Of a DNA stretch of 50,581 nucleotides, positions 1 to 8,624 are shown one piece after another (within the stretch, counting starts at the first letter, position 1; every line of letters begins with the position of its first letter). The DNA is from Bacteroidales bacterium. GTDB lineage: Bacteria > Bacteroidota > Bacteroidia > Bacteroidales > UBA932. The notes beneath the pieces are model-generated. The model ran no database searches. It saw only the letters and a program-made list of their open reading frames with translations, and had not been told where the DNA came from. The translations under genes were made by a program, and so were the position numbers. The stretch spans positions 1-50,581 of the forward strand of contig JAFUQW010000055.1 of the NCBI GenBank assembly GCA_017472115.1, read 5' to 3'.

Positions 1-1
1 A

Positions 2-400
2 TCGTGCAGCAAAGGAGGTATAACAACCATAAATACCGAAGGCAAACGGACGGTAATGCCGTCAACCAGAGCCGTGTCGATCTTTGAGGGTAGTTTCGAC
101 TTCCTTTCGTGGCAAGTACTCCAGAATGCCAAGACGCCCACAACAGACATACTCGTTCTTAATTCAGTCAACAACCTTGACAAAGCAACCGGCTATCTCA
201 GACTTCACGACTCATATATATGCTTCCTTGACAACGACCAGGCAGGGCGTAAATGTCTCGAAGACATCAGAAAGATGTTTCCCAGCAAGGAAGTAAAGGA
301 TATGTCAGCACTATACTCCGAGCATAAAGACCTGAATGAAATGCTGCAGAACTGCCGGGGATACGACATCAACGAGATATCAATCAAAAACTTACTATAA
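2..400 (+). CDS. Toprim-domain protein (primase-like), 3' part only
   Basis: The frame is open to the left edge, so this is the C-terminal part of a longer protein; the ATG at 56 is internal. The visible part has the two signatures of a Toprim fold: a Glu-containing strand (FEGSFDFLSW) and, about 55 residues later, an acidic metal-binding motif (LDNDQAGRK). Toprim domains bind Mg2+ in primases, topoisomerases and related nucleases. In Bacteroidales, proteins of this type, usually with an N-terminal CHC2 zinc finger, are common on conjugative and mobilizable elements; the zinc finger would lie outside the window. The next gene begins 3 bp after the stop, so the two are probably one operon. The element assignment is inferred from family and neighbour. 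Confidence 0.8.
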   Translation, partial: SCSKGGITTINTEGKRTVMPSTRAVSIFEGSFDFLSWQVLQNAKTPTTDILVLNSVNNLDKATGYLRLHDSYICFLDNDQAGRKCLEDIRKMFPSKEVKDMSALYSEHKDLNEMLQNCRGYDINEISIKNLL

Positions 401-403
401 ACT

Positions 404-685
404 ATGGAAGAAAGAGATCAAAACATCACTAGCATCCTGAAGCATATCAAGGGGCTACGTAAAGACATTCGTGAAATGCGAAAGAGCATGGGATCTGCCA
501 GCAAAATGGTATTCACCAACCAGGAAATAATGGAGCAACTAGATGTCTCCACCGCAGTCCTCAAAAAGTGGAGAGACTCCGGCCTCCTCGGTTACTCCCA
601 AATCAACAACAAATATTACTACTCGAGAGATGATATTGTGGAATTTATGAAAACCACCCACAACGAGGCTTTTGTAACTCGCTAG
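404..685 (+). CDS. Small helix-turn-helix (MerR/excisionase-like) DNA-binding protein
   Basis: This 93-residue protein has a charged N-terminal helix (about residues 1-35), then a winged helix-turn-helix of the HTH_17/MerR-excisionase type. The key stretch runs from NQEIMEQLDVS through KKWRDSGLLGYS to YYYSRDDIVEFM, the usual pattern of recognition helix, WRxxGLL turn and wing followed by an xDIxxFM helix. Such proteins are frequent in Bacteroidales integrative elements, where they act as excisionase or transfer-operon regulators. It starts 3 bp after the Toprim gene. The exact role (excision or transcription control) cannot be told from sequence. Base composition becomes more AT-rich just after this gene, so it marks the edge between element backbone and cargo. 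Confidence 0.75.
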   Translation: MEERDQNITSILKHIKGLRKDIREMRKSMGSASKMVFTNQEIMEQLDVSTAVLKKWRDSGLLGYSQINNKYYYSRDDIVEFMKTTHNEAFVTR

Positions 686-730
686 AAACATATTGGCTGA
701 TAACACGAGTCTTTATTAATTTGAAATTAC

Positions 731-738
731 TATATTTG
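731..738 (+). promoter_or_regulatory. Candidate -7 promoter element for the GHKL/STAS operon
   Basis: TATATTTG matches the Bacteroidetes -7 consensus TAnnTTTG and ends 23 bp before the ATG at 762. No good TTTG -33 element lies at the usual 19 bp spacing, so support is partial. A start site just downstream would give a short leader and supports the ATG at 762. Confidence 0.45.
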
Positions 739-761
739 CTAACTGAAAGTTTGACAAACAT

Positions 762-1844
762 ATGATTTTCCAAATTCAGAAGAAGATAAAGCAACGACAT
801 GATGAGAAGTCATTACGTCGTAAACTGGCTCATAAAGCTTTTGTTCACGCTAGGAATAAATTTCATAATGGTTTGTCAAAAGCTGTAATAAAAGAAATTA
901 ATGATAGGAAACAGAACTTCTGGGACTATAAAAGAATTAAGGCACCGTCCAATTTTTCTCTAATCAATAATCCTAATGAGGTACTTCAGTTTATCTCTAA
1001 GTTAAATGAGGCGTATAACAAACATAAGAAAGTGTTTGTAGTTCTTTATAATGTGGTAGAAATGACTAATGATGCAATAGTATTATTGTTATCAAATGTT
1101 GCACAGTTTAAAGCTGCCCATATTGATTTTAACGGAGACAAACCAAGAAATCCATACATAGCAAAGCAAATCGAGGATTCTGGATTTTATCGCATTTTAT
1201 ATCAAAGATTTAGAAAAGATGATGATACGATAGATCTTAGTAATAAGAGTATATACACTCATGCTCAAAAAAATGTTGACTCAGAACTTACTGCAAAAAT
1301 TATTAGCAAGAATTCTGAATTTTTATGGAATGAGCCGAGAAGATGTCAAGGGGTACAGCGAATCTTTATTGAGTTGATGCAAAACACGAACAATCACGCA
1401 AGTCACACAGTCGGTGACAAATACTGGTGGATGAGTGTAAGTCGAAGAACAAATCCAAACACTTTGTGTTTTTCGTTCATAGACTACGGTATGGGTATTT
1501 TTAAGAGTCTATCTTCTAAGAAAAGTACTGATAAGTTTTATGGCTGGATGGAAAAAATCAAACAGATCATTAATCCAGAAGAGCATCATGAAGTGTTAGC
1601 GTCAATGTTGTCTGGTGAGTTTCATAGAACAGTAACAAATAAGTACTTTAGAGGTAAAGGCCTTCCTGGTATATATAAAGCGCTTGAACAAAGGGCAATT
1701 ACAAAACTTATAGTAATTTCTAATGATGCATATGCTAATCCAAAAGAAGATTATTATTCAGGATTGAATTTTGGATTGGATGGCACTTTCGTCTATTTTG
1801 AATTAGATGAAACTTGTAAGAATTGTAAGGAACATATTTATTAA
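762..1844 (+). CDS. STAS-like/GHKL ATPase protein (RsbW-like histidine-kinase-type ATPase)
   Basis: This 360-residue protein is soluble, with no signal peptide or membrane segment. The C-terminal half is a Bergerat-fold (GHKL) ATPase: N-box E204-L-M-Q-N208 followed by TNNHA, G1 box D241-Y-G-M-G245, and a G2 box beginning at G298 (GKGLPGI). The N-box resembles anti-sigma kinases of the RsbW/SpoIIAB type (ELVTNAxxHA) more than classical sensor kinases, and no phosphoacceptor-His domain is visible. Residues about 70-150 (VFVVLYNVVEMTNDAIVLLL and following) look like a divergent STAS-type alpha/beta segment. It starts a compact operon with a DUF4325 STAS-like gene 11 bp downstream and a membrane protein gene. 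The fold call is firm; the biological role is unknown. Partner switching or a defence function is inference. Confidence 0.8.
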   Translation: MIFQIQKKIKQRHDEKSLRRKLAHKAFVHARNKFHNGLSKAVIKEINDRKQNFWDYKRIKAPSNFSLINNPNEVLQFISKLNEAYNKHKKVFVVLYNVVEMTNDAIVLLLSNVAQFKAAHIDFNGDKPRNPYIAKQIEDSGFYRILYQRFRKDDDTIDLSNKSIYTHAQKNVDSELTAKIISKNSEFLWNEPRRCQGVQRIFIELMQNTNNHASHTVGDKYWWMSVSRRTNPNTLCFSFIDYGMGIFKSLSSKKSTDKFYGWMEKIKQIINPEEHHEVLASMLSGEFHRTVTNKYFRGKGLPGIYKALEQRAITKLIVISNDAYANPKEDYYSGLNFGLDGTFVYFELDETCKNCKEHIY

Positions 1845-1855
1845 TTTACATAATA

Positions 1856-2191
1856 ATGAAAAAGTTTATTGTTGCGACAGAATTTTCACGGACGCCATCA
1901 GCTCGTACAGAGAATGAAGGTAAAAATCCTGGTGAAAAACTAAGAAAAATATTGGTACCTCTATTAATGGAGTGCATCTCACAAAAAGAGCAACTTATCG
2001 TAGATTTAGATGGAACAGCAGGGTATGGCACTTCATTTCTGGAGGAGGTGTTTGGCGGATTAATCCGCGAAGAGAAATTTAAATATCAGGATTTGAAGGA
2101 CTACCTAGATTTTATTTCAGAAGAAGAACCTGATCTTATAGATGAAATTTGGCAAGACATTGAGGATGCGCACGAAAATGAAACACATTAA
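1856..2191 (+). CDS. STAS-like DUF4325 protein
   Basis: This 111-residue protein has the pattern of DUF4325, described as a STAS-like domain: a first strand and helix, then VDLDGTAGYGTSFLEEVFGG, which parallels the phospho-acceptor turn and following helix of anti-anti-sigma factors of the RsbV/SpoIIAA type. T and S residues in the GTSF turn are candidate phosphorylation sites. The C-terminus is acidic. It is encoded 11 bp after the GHKL ATPase gene, a pairing expected if the ATPase phosphorylates or binds it. The downstream membrane protein gene overlaps its 3' end by 14 bp, suggesting translational coupling. The domain call comes from pattern recognition; kinase-substrate pairing is inferred from context. 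Confidence 0.75.
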   Translation: MKKFIVATEFSRTPSARTENEGKNPGEKLRKILVPLLMECISQKEQLIVDLDGTAGYGTSFLEEVFGGLIREEKFKYQDLKDYLDFISEEEPDLIDEIWQDIEDAHENETH

Positions 2192-2774
2192 AAGATCTCT
2201 TTACGGAATAATTATCTTTGCCGTAGGTTGGGTTATAGGCTTACTTGTAAAAGACTGGAACTGGTTTCAGTATGACTCCTCTTTCAATCTATTTGAACTC
2301 TTCTATTGTATAGTAACATTATTTATTTCACTATATATTGCAAATGTTATAGAAAATGTACTCCAGAACAAAAGGAGTCAAAAGGATATTATTATCAAAA
2401 AAATCGAGGAAGTTGATAGCGCATTAGTAGAATTATTGGCATTATTTAGTTACGAAAAAGATCAAAATAGATATTCTATATCAAATTTTCACATATTAAG
2501 TAAAGCTAAACACATAAGTCAATTAGCTCAACGCTTTCATAAAACTATCAAGCATTACTATCCCGACCTACTGAATGACATTAATTATGAAGGCATTAAA
2601 ACTAGAAAACTTGTAAATATCTGTACGAAATTGTCCTCAACTCAACAAGATAACATTAAATGTGTAGATGACACTTGGTATTATACACAGGATAAATTTG
2701 TCGATATACAAAAGGAAATCAATCATTTAAGGGATCTTTGCTTCAATGATATTCTAAAATTAAATGAACAATAA
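2178..2774 (+). CDS. Two-helix membrane protein with long cytoplasmic helical domain
   Basis: I do not recognise the family. The preferred ATG at 2178 overlaps the preceding stop by 14 bp; an ATG at 2142 would add 12 basic residues and is less likely. The 198-residue product has two predicted membrane helices (about residues 6-25 and 37-56, including GIIIFAVGWVIGLLV and CIVTLFISLYIANVI) separated by a short aromatic loop. A roughly 140-residue hydrophilic, probably helical domain follows, rich in Lys, Glu and His. Both termini probably face the cytoplasm. Being third in a GHKL/STAS operon, it could be a membrane sensor or the effector of the module. No enzymatic motif is visible. Confidence 0.7.
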   Translation: MKHIKRSLYGIIIFAVGWVIGLLVKDWNWFQYDSSFNLFELFYCIVTLFISLYIANVIENVLQNKRSQKDIIIKKIEEVDSALVELLALFSYEKDQNRYSISNFHILSKAKHISQLAQRFHKTIKHYYPDLLNDINYEGIKTRKLVNICTKLSSTQQDNIKCVDDTWYYTQDKFVDIQKEINHLRDLCFNDILKLNEQ

Positions 2775-3121
2775 TTACATATAAAACAGATAATAACTCA
2801 TTATAAATGGTACAACTTCGATGATATGTTTCTTAGATTATTGTGGATAACCTAAGAGGTCTTGATACTAAAAAGAATGGTCAACAGTAACAGATATAAA
2901 ACGGAGTAGATATCTGTGAGATACCTAAATATTATGGCCAAGGTTATTATGGCATTTAATGTGGGGTAGAGTTTCTATTTGTGTTTGTAGTTGGGATATT
3001 TCTGATGAGTTATAATGTACTCTGGACATACATTCTCTCTGGTTGAGTAAGTGCTTTAAACTAAACGAGTAAATATCTCGGTAAAAGGTCCTCTTGCTTA
3101 TTTGGGGTGTTTTATGTTCTA
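2775..3121. other. 347-bp gap between convergent accessory genes
   Basis: No convincing gene is present; the sequence is AT-rich with stops in all frames. It contains an imperfect dyad (CTTAGATTAT at 2832-2841 and ATAACCTAAG at 2847-2856, one mismatch, loop 5) that could help end transcription of the upstream operon but has no clear T tract. Nothing else was recognised. Confidence 0.4.
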
Positions 3122-4327
3122 TTACTCGTTACTGAGGAGATTATTAATGCTATATTTTTGGAATACTCGGTATGCGATTTTTTGCTCTTCAGTTTCAACG
3201 TTTTTAATAAATGTATCTTGGAAATATTTAAGATCTTTCTTTCCATCTAAAAGCCAGGTATAGTATGTTTCTAGTATACTTTCTTTTAGTTCTTTTGATT
3301 CTTGACAATGATCATAATGGTCTTTTTTCCCACCTGTTTTTATCCATTGTATAAGAGTATCTTTATTGATGTTTACGCAATTTATCCTGGTTTTAGGTAC
3401 TATGCCAGCGGCATGGGGATTTTCTGACACTGAGATGTTTTCAGAATTGTAATATGCATTATTTCTTAATGTTAGCATCTTCTTATTCCAAAAATAATCT
3501 AAGCTCCCTTCAGAATGAAAATTAATAATAAATGCACCCTCTTGTAGGGCTAAGTTAGGGTTGATTAAACTAAGGACATTGCCGAATATATCCTCTACTA
3601 AAGGTGCGTCGACAGAATAATCGATATAGAAGAAGTCAAGACCGAGATCTTCAACGTTAAAAAGACTATTTAAGGTCATTTGACTTAAGTCGATATGATT
3701 TACACTGTTAATTATGTCTTGCTTGCATAGAGATTCTTTGGCATCTGCAAGTATTCTCTGGTAGGAAGCTGCTTGGATTTCATAATTCTCATATAAATTA
3801 ATATAGTATAGTGATACATAATTAGATATCTCATCTAGCTTATTGTCTCTATTAATTCCGTCATAAGCGAAATTAAGGCCAATTTCAATATTCGGGGTCC
3901 AATCTAATAGTGGAGTGGGTAAGCCATAGTGTTGCATTAAGGCTAGTATACTAATATCTGTGTATGTCTTTCCGTCTTTGTTGAGAAATTGCTGAATTCT
4001 TAAGTTGCTTCTTAGTAATTCTATTATTTGGGACAGATAATTGTTTTGAGTATAGTTTGGATAGAAATGTTGAATTTCAGGCCATCGAAATTGAAGTGAA
4101 GTAATCAGACGATATTTACTTTCCTTAACACCACGATAAATAATATAATTCTGTCTAGATGGGAAAAAATCGTCACTATTTAAAGTAAGACCATGTATTT
4201 GGAGTTGCTTACGGGGAATTTTATATGTGTTGTGAACTGAAATAAAGGATTTTAATTCTTCAATACTGTTTATCGTTGTACACGAGAAGTCTGCCCCCTT
4301 GCTTTCTAAAGTGTCGTACATATTCAT
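3122..4327 (-). CDS. FRG-domain protein
   Basis: The FRG domain is named for its F/Y-R-G motif. Here YRG lies near residue 64 of the 401-residue product (YIIYRGVKESKYRLITSLQF), followed by the second conserved block LMQHYGLPTPLLDWT (about residues 130-144), which has the QHxGxPTxLLDWT pattern. FRG proteins are widespread in mobile islands and some belong to phage-defence or toxin-like loci; their biochemistry is mostly unknown. The longest reading frame begins at 4405, but a TAGTTTTG -7 element at 4355-4348 would put the transcript start downstream of that codon. The ATG at 4327 (MNMYDT) is therefore preferred; 4321 is also possible. It is convergent with the GHKL operon and divergent from the large gene at 4490. 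There is no signal peptide. Confidence 0.8.
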   Translation of the reverse strand: MNMYDTLESKGADFSCTTINSIEELKSFISVHNTYKIPRKQLQIHGLTLNSDDFFPSRQNYIIYRGVKESKYRLITSLQFRWPEIQHFYPNYTQNNYLSQIIELLRSNLRIQQFLNKDGKTYTDISILALMQHYGLPTPLLDWTPNIEIGLNFAYDGINRDNKLDEISNYVSLYYINLYENYEIQAASYQRILADAKESLCKQDIINSVNHIDLSQMTLNSLFNVEDLGLDFFYIDYSVDAPLVEDIFGNVLSLINPNLALQEGAFIINFHSEGSLDYFWNKKMLTLRNNAYYNSENISVSENPHAAGIVPKTRINCVNINKDTLIQWIKTGGKKDHYDHCQESKELKESILETYYTWLLDGKKDLKYFQDTFIKNVETEEQKIAYRVFQKYSINNLLSNE

Positions 4328-4347
4328 GGTGTTTAAATGAGTACATG

Positions 4348-4376
4348 CAAAACTAACAAAAATCTCATAATTACAA
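4348..4376 (-). promoter_or_regulatory. Candidate Bacteroidetes promoter for the FRG gene
   Basis: On the minus strand TAGTTTTG (4355-4348) matches TAnnTTTG, with TTG (4376-4374) 18 bp upstream as a partial -33 element. It decides the start of the FRG gene: transcription near 4341 excludes the ATG at 4405 and leaves 4327 or 4321. Confidence 0.5.
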
Positions 4377-4448
4377 CACACTTTGAACGATTTGAGTATA
4401 ATCAAATTTTCTTATATTATGTTTCGTGTTTTAGTTAAAATGAAGTTA

Positions 4449-4456
4449 TATATTTG
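4449..4456 (+). promoter_or_regulatory. Candidate -7 element upstream of the interrupted large gene
   Basis: TATATTTG matches TAnnTTTG and ends 33 bp before the ATG at 4490. A clear TTTG at the right spacing is missing (GTTTC lies 23-24 bp upstream), so only the -7 half is supported. Confidence 0.35.
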
Positions 4457-4489
4457 TAATATAATAACTTTCTACAATATATAGTTCCT

Positions 4490-7400
4490 ATGAAATTCAT
4501 TACATCAACAGATTTGAAGCGATGGGCTGACACAAGAGAGAGTCAGTCTCTTTTGCCCGAATTGGTGAGACGTCTTATCTGTGCTTCAGTGAAACAGTTA
4601 GATAGACTATCTTTCCCCTGCGGGGATGCTGTACACATGCCTGGATGGGATGGTATTGTATCGTGTCCAGAACCTATAGATCTGGTCCCAGAAGGGGACT
4701 CTCTTTGGGAGTGTGGAGTGAACAAGGAAATTCAGGCCAAAGCGAACGATGACATAATAAAACGCGCAGCTGACCCTCTTGGCCATATTAAATCAAACTC
4801 TACATTCGTCTTTGTTACTCCTCGCGAATGGGCAGGAGCAGATGCGTGGGTTATTGCCAACCAATCGGGGTAGAAGAAATTAGTGGTTTATACCGCAGTA
4901 GAACTAGAGGCTTGGATTGAGAAATGTCCTGCTGTAGGAATATGGTTAGCAGACAAACTGAATATTCTGAATGCAGGAGGTTATCTACTTCCAGATGAAT
5001 TTTGGATGCAATGGGCTTCTGGCGATCAGTACACTTTACCCTATCAAATAGTAACTGCGGGAAGGAAAAAAGCAACAGAAAAGGTGTTAAAAGCTTGTTT
5101 CAATCCATCTGTCCTTGAAATTCAAGCTTTGACGCAGTCGGAAGCTGTTGCGTTTGTGTTAGCAACAATTGCGACTTCTTCTGAAGCAGATAAGTTTACA
5201 GCTAAAACAATTGTTGTTACTGATAAAAACACATTTGATGATTTAGTATCTCACTATGATAATCTGATAATTATAACAACCTTGCGCGCAAATATGTCCT
5301 ATGCCTTGGCACGCAATCATACAGTAATCTGTGCGGTAACGCCAGAAGATCAAGTGTCTACCGCTGAGATGCTGCCAAGAGTGGAAAGAGAAGCTTTTGT
5401 TAAAGCAATAGAAGAATGTGATTTTGATTCAGTTCAGGCAAGAAAGATTGCAACAGATACGGCAAGGGATGTAAATGTTGTAAGACGTAGGTTGAAGATT
5501 GACAGACTAAAGCCGGAATGGGCTAATAGTGATGGAATATCAGCCTTGTTGCCAATTATTTTGCTGGGCCAATGGAATGAGAATATAAAGGGAGATTTGG
5601 AACTCGTAGAAAAAATTTCAGGAAAAACCTACGCAGATTATGTCAAGATATTACAATATTTCAGATTAATGCCTGATTCTCCAATTGCCAATGTCGGAAC
5701 AGTATGGCGATTAAAGTCTCCAATGGATGCTATGTCATATGCCTCAGCTTATCTAACAGACGGGGATTTAGCCAAACTGAAAGAGATGTGCGGATTCTTG
5801 ATTGCTGACGATGATCCAGAAGCAGAAGACAAGGTTGCTTCGGACGAATTGGAAATGTGGCAGTTTAAGCAGCAGTTTTCTTCTGATATCAAAAAGGGGA
5901 CATATCAATCTTTAATATTGTTGTCTTTGATCAATGATGAGAGTAATCGTAGAAATGTATGGGTTGATGGTTTGCTACATGAATTACTGAATGGCTGGAC
6001 ACTGAAACGTTTTTTATCCAATAGAACGTTTTTTACTCTTTTTGCGGAAGCTTCGCCTGAAGCGTTTTTGGATTTCCTTGAAGGAATAGGGAAAGAAATA
6101 TATGATATCGTATTCACTCCTCAGAAATCCCATATGGGATTAACAGGTTGGAATATATATTATACGGATCTTCTCTTTGCACTTGAGATGCTGGCTTGGG
6201 ATGAAGACAATATTTATAGGGTCACATCCCTTCTATTACGTTTTTCGTCATATAAAAACGATAGTAATTATGCTAACAAGCCTGCAAACTCGCTTGCGGA
6301 GATTTACCGTTTTCAATTACCGCAAACATTCGCAAAATTTGAGAATAGGATGGAGATACTAACATCTTTGTCATCTTCTTATAGAACTCAGATAAGTGAG
6401 TTGTGTTTCCGAATTTTAGAGGGTAACGGTCCAAGAGTGTTATCTCAGACACACTTTTATAAGTGGCGACACTTTAGTGACCTTTCTTCTCCTGAATATA
6501 TTTCGGTGTCAGTAGATAATGTGATGGCAGTGGTAAAGTTGCTATTGAGCTGTACATCCTTCTCAGAAGAAGATATATGTGCGCTTTTGAAAGTATCTAC
6601 AAATAAATGGATTGGATGCTGCAGAAAAGATATCCTTGATGCAATAACCAAGAGAAAAGATTCTTTTTGTGAAAGTGAAATTATAGAACATACTCTCCGT
6701 GGTGAACCGAATCGTCATCTTTCATTTCCTGGGGCTGCGTGGGCTCTGTCAGAGAAAGAACTTGAACCATATAAGAGACTGCTATCTGACATTGAACCTA
6801 AGGATGTTGTCTTGAAATATCGTTGGATGTTCGAGGATATGTTTCTACGGCTACCTCAAAAAAGAGAGATGGACTTTCAAAAGGAATGTCAGATAAAGCA
6901 GGAAGTTAGAAACAATGCTGTTAAAGATATACTTGCAGAAAGAGGCAGAATAGGTATATGGGAATTAGTTAGTATTGCCAAATATCCAAGTTCTGTAATC
7001 AACAGTATGATCCAATTATACGGTGACGGTTTGTTGCAAGATGTATGTTTAAAATTTTGTGAGAACATAGTAGACATTAATTTCCTTCAGACTTTTTTCC
7101 AGAATTTATTCTTTCAAAAAAATGAAGATGACTATGTGAAGATTATAGAGGAGGTAAAGGCATATGGCGATATTTGCTTGTCGACAAGTCTATATGCTCC
7201 AGGCTACAATGAAAGACTTGCTACCATTGCAAATGACTTTGGCGAAAAAGTAGAAACTCTTTACTGGCAAAATATTAAAGTGGCATATGTTAAAAAGCTC
7301 AATCCCATACAAGTTATTAATAGGCTTACTAGGGTAAATCGCTATGATGAGGCTCTAGATTTGATATACCATAACAAAGATTCGCAAATCCCCGATAGTC

Positions 7401-8200
7401 TTAAAGTCAATGTCATAAAAGGTCTTATATTTAGCGGTCAACGAGACTTTACCCCGAGAATTGATTGGTACTATATAGGTAGTGTGATAGAAGATTTAGA
7501 TAAGTCAGAAGATCCTGAGATTATCTCAGCGCTGATTCAAATAGAATTTTTTGCTTATCGTGCATTAGAGCATCATAGAGATATAAATAGCTTACGTCTT
7601 ATAAAAGAACTGATGAGCAAACCAGAATTGTTGATGGAGTTGATGGTAATGGCCTATAAATCTGATGATATAAATGACGAGGAAGAAGTAAGTGAATCAG
7701 AGATTAATAATAGCAAACTGATGGCAACATGTTCATTCTCAATTCTATATAATTTATCTTGTTGTCCTGGTGTTGATGGACAAGGGAATGTGAATCCTGA
7801 TGCACTTCGTACATATATATACCGCTTGTATGAATTATCCGTAGAACATCATCGTTCTCAAGTGACTGATATGGTGGTAGGTAGTCTTTTAGGCAATCTT
7901 CCAAGAAATGACTCCTATCCACAGGATATTCTCGGAGAAATAGTAGAAGAATTGAAAAGTGATTCTGTAGATGAACATATTCAGATGAGAATTTTTAATA
8001 GCAGAGGTGTTACTACTCGAGCTATTGCTGAAGGCGGAGATCAGGAAAGGGAGTTGGTAGCATTGTTCAAGATTTATCGAGATAAGGTTAAGTTTAAATA
8101 TCCTAGACTTGCCAAAATATTCACAAAAATGATGGGTAGGTATGAGCATTATGCTAATCGTGAAGATTGTGTGGCACAATTGGAAGATTTGGAGTATTAG
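4490..8200 (+). pseudogene. Large accessory (defence-type) gene interrupted by an in-frame amber codon
   Basis: A 127-codon segment (4490-4870) and a 1105-codon segment (4883-8200) lie in the same frame, separated only by a TAG at 4871-4873 and three sense codons. Together they make one gene of about 1237 codons. The first part ends NQSG and the continuation reads KKLVVYTAVELEAW. In relatives I recall, the segment reads like GxWxxVxxxxxxxLxxWL, so the TAG most likely replaces a TGG Trp codon. The N-terminal domain has a GWDGIV motif (D54) and SLWECG (E74), reminiscent of PD-(D/E)XK-type effector domains, but no clear ExK. The middle resembles a degenerate STAND-like NTPase without a P-loop; the rest is long and helical. 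The GTG at 4883 has no obvious ribosome-binding site. Function and family name are not known to me; nuclease and defence roles are inference. Confidence 0.7.
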
Positions 8201-8250
8201 AAATCAAGAAATGTTATTACATCCCTTGGAGCAGTTTGGAATAATTTTCA

Positions 8251-8285
8251 AATAGTCGGGCTGTTTATAATTCGACTATTACTAT
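8251..8285 (+). terminator. Hairpin after the interrupted large gene
   Basis: AATAGTCG (8251-8258) and CGACTATT (8273-8280) form a perfect 8-bp stem with a 14-nt loop, 50 bp after the stop codon. The following sequence (ACTATTTTCTTG) is T-rich but not a clean tract. It is a plausible intrinsic terminator. Confidence 0.45.
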
Positions 8286-8365
8286 TTTCTTGTATTTAAA
8301 CTTCAATGAAACAATTAAAGTATTTTGCAGAAATGTTGTATCTTTGTTGTCAACTATGACAGTGG

Positions 8366-8535
8366 TCTTGGTAAGTTCTTTGAATTCGATTTGGTAAGTA
8401 ATGGGAAAGTGGTACTAAAACGCCTAATGTCGTCACATTTTATCGTATTTAACGCAAATTTTACCTACCAAGAAAGTTACCAAATCACCTAAGAATCGCT
8501 ATCCTACGTACGTAGAATGCATACAATCACATTCT
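8366..8535. repeat. Nested inverted repeats, possible recombinase or regulator sites
   Basis: Two inverted pairs face each other: TCTTGGTA (8366-8373) with TACCAAGA (8466-8473), and GATTTGGTAA (8388-8397) with TTACCAAATC (8477-8486). Just beyond are a perfect 12-bp palindrome CTACGTACGTAG (8504-8515) and AGAATG/CATTCT arms (8514-8519 and 8530-8535). The arrangement, at the point where base composition changes, recalls the arm- and core-type sites of an attachment region. No integrase gene or matching direct repeat was found in the window, so this is only a possibility. Confidence 0.35.
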
Positions 8536-8590
8536 GGAACGAAGAGGAATACTAATGAGGCAACTTGTCTGAAATCAAACAGATAACTTT

Positions 8591-8624
8591 ACAGGCGGGA
8601 GTAACTTATGTTGCTCCCGTCTGT
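8591..8624. other. Strong 15-bp hairpin downstream of the minus-strand thioredoxin gene
   Basis: ACAGGCGGGAGTAAC (8591-8605), loop TTAT, and GTTGCTCCCGTCTGT (8610-8624) pair along 15 bp, with two G-U pairs on the plus strand. It lies 84 bp beyond the stop of the thioredoxin-like gene. It lacks a T tract on either side, so it may be a transcript-stabilising or partial terminator structure. Confidence 0.4.

Noticed and set aside
4871..4873. Amber codon used for a non-standard amino acid
   Set aside because: Nothing in the window points to pyrrolysine or stop recoding, and a Trp-to-amber substitution is the simpler explanation.
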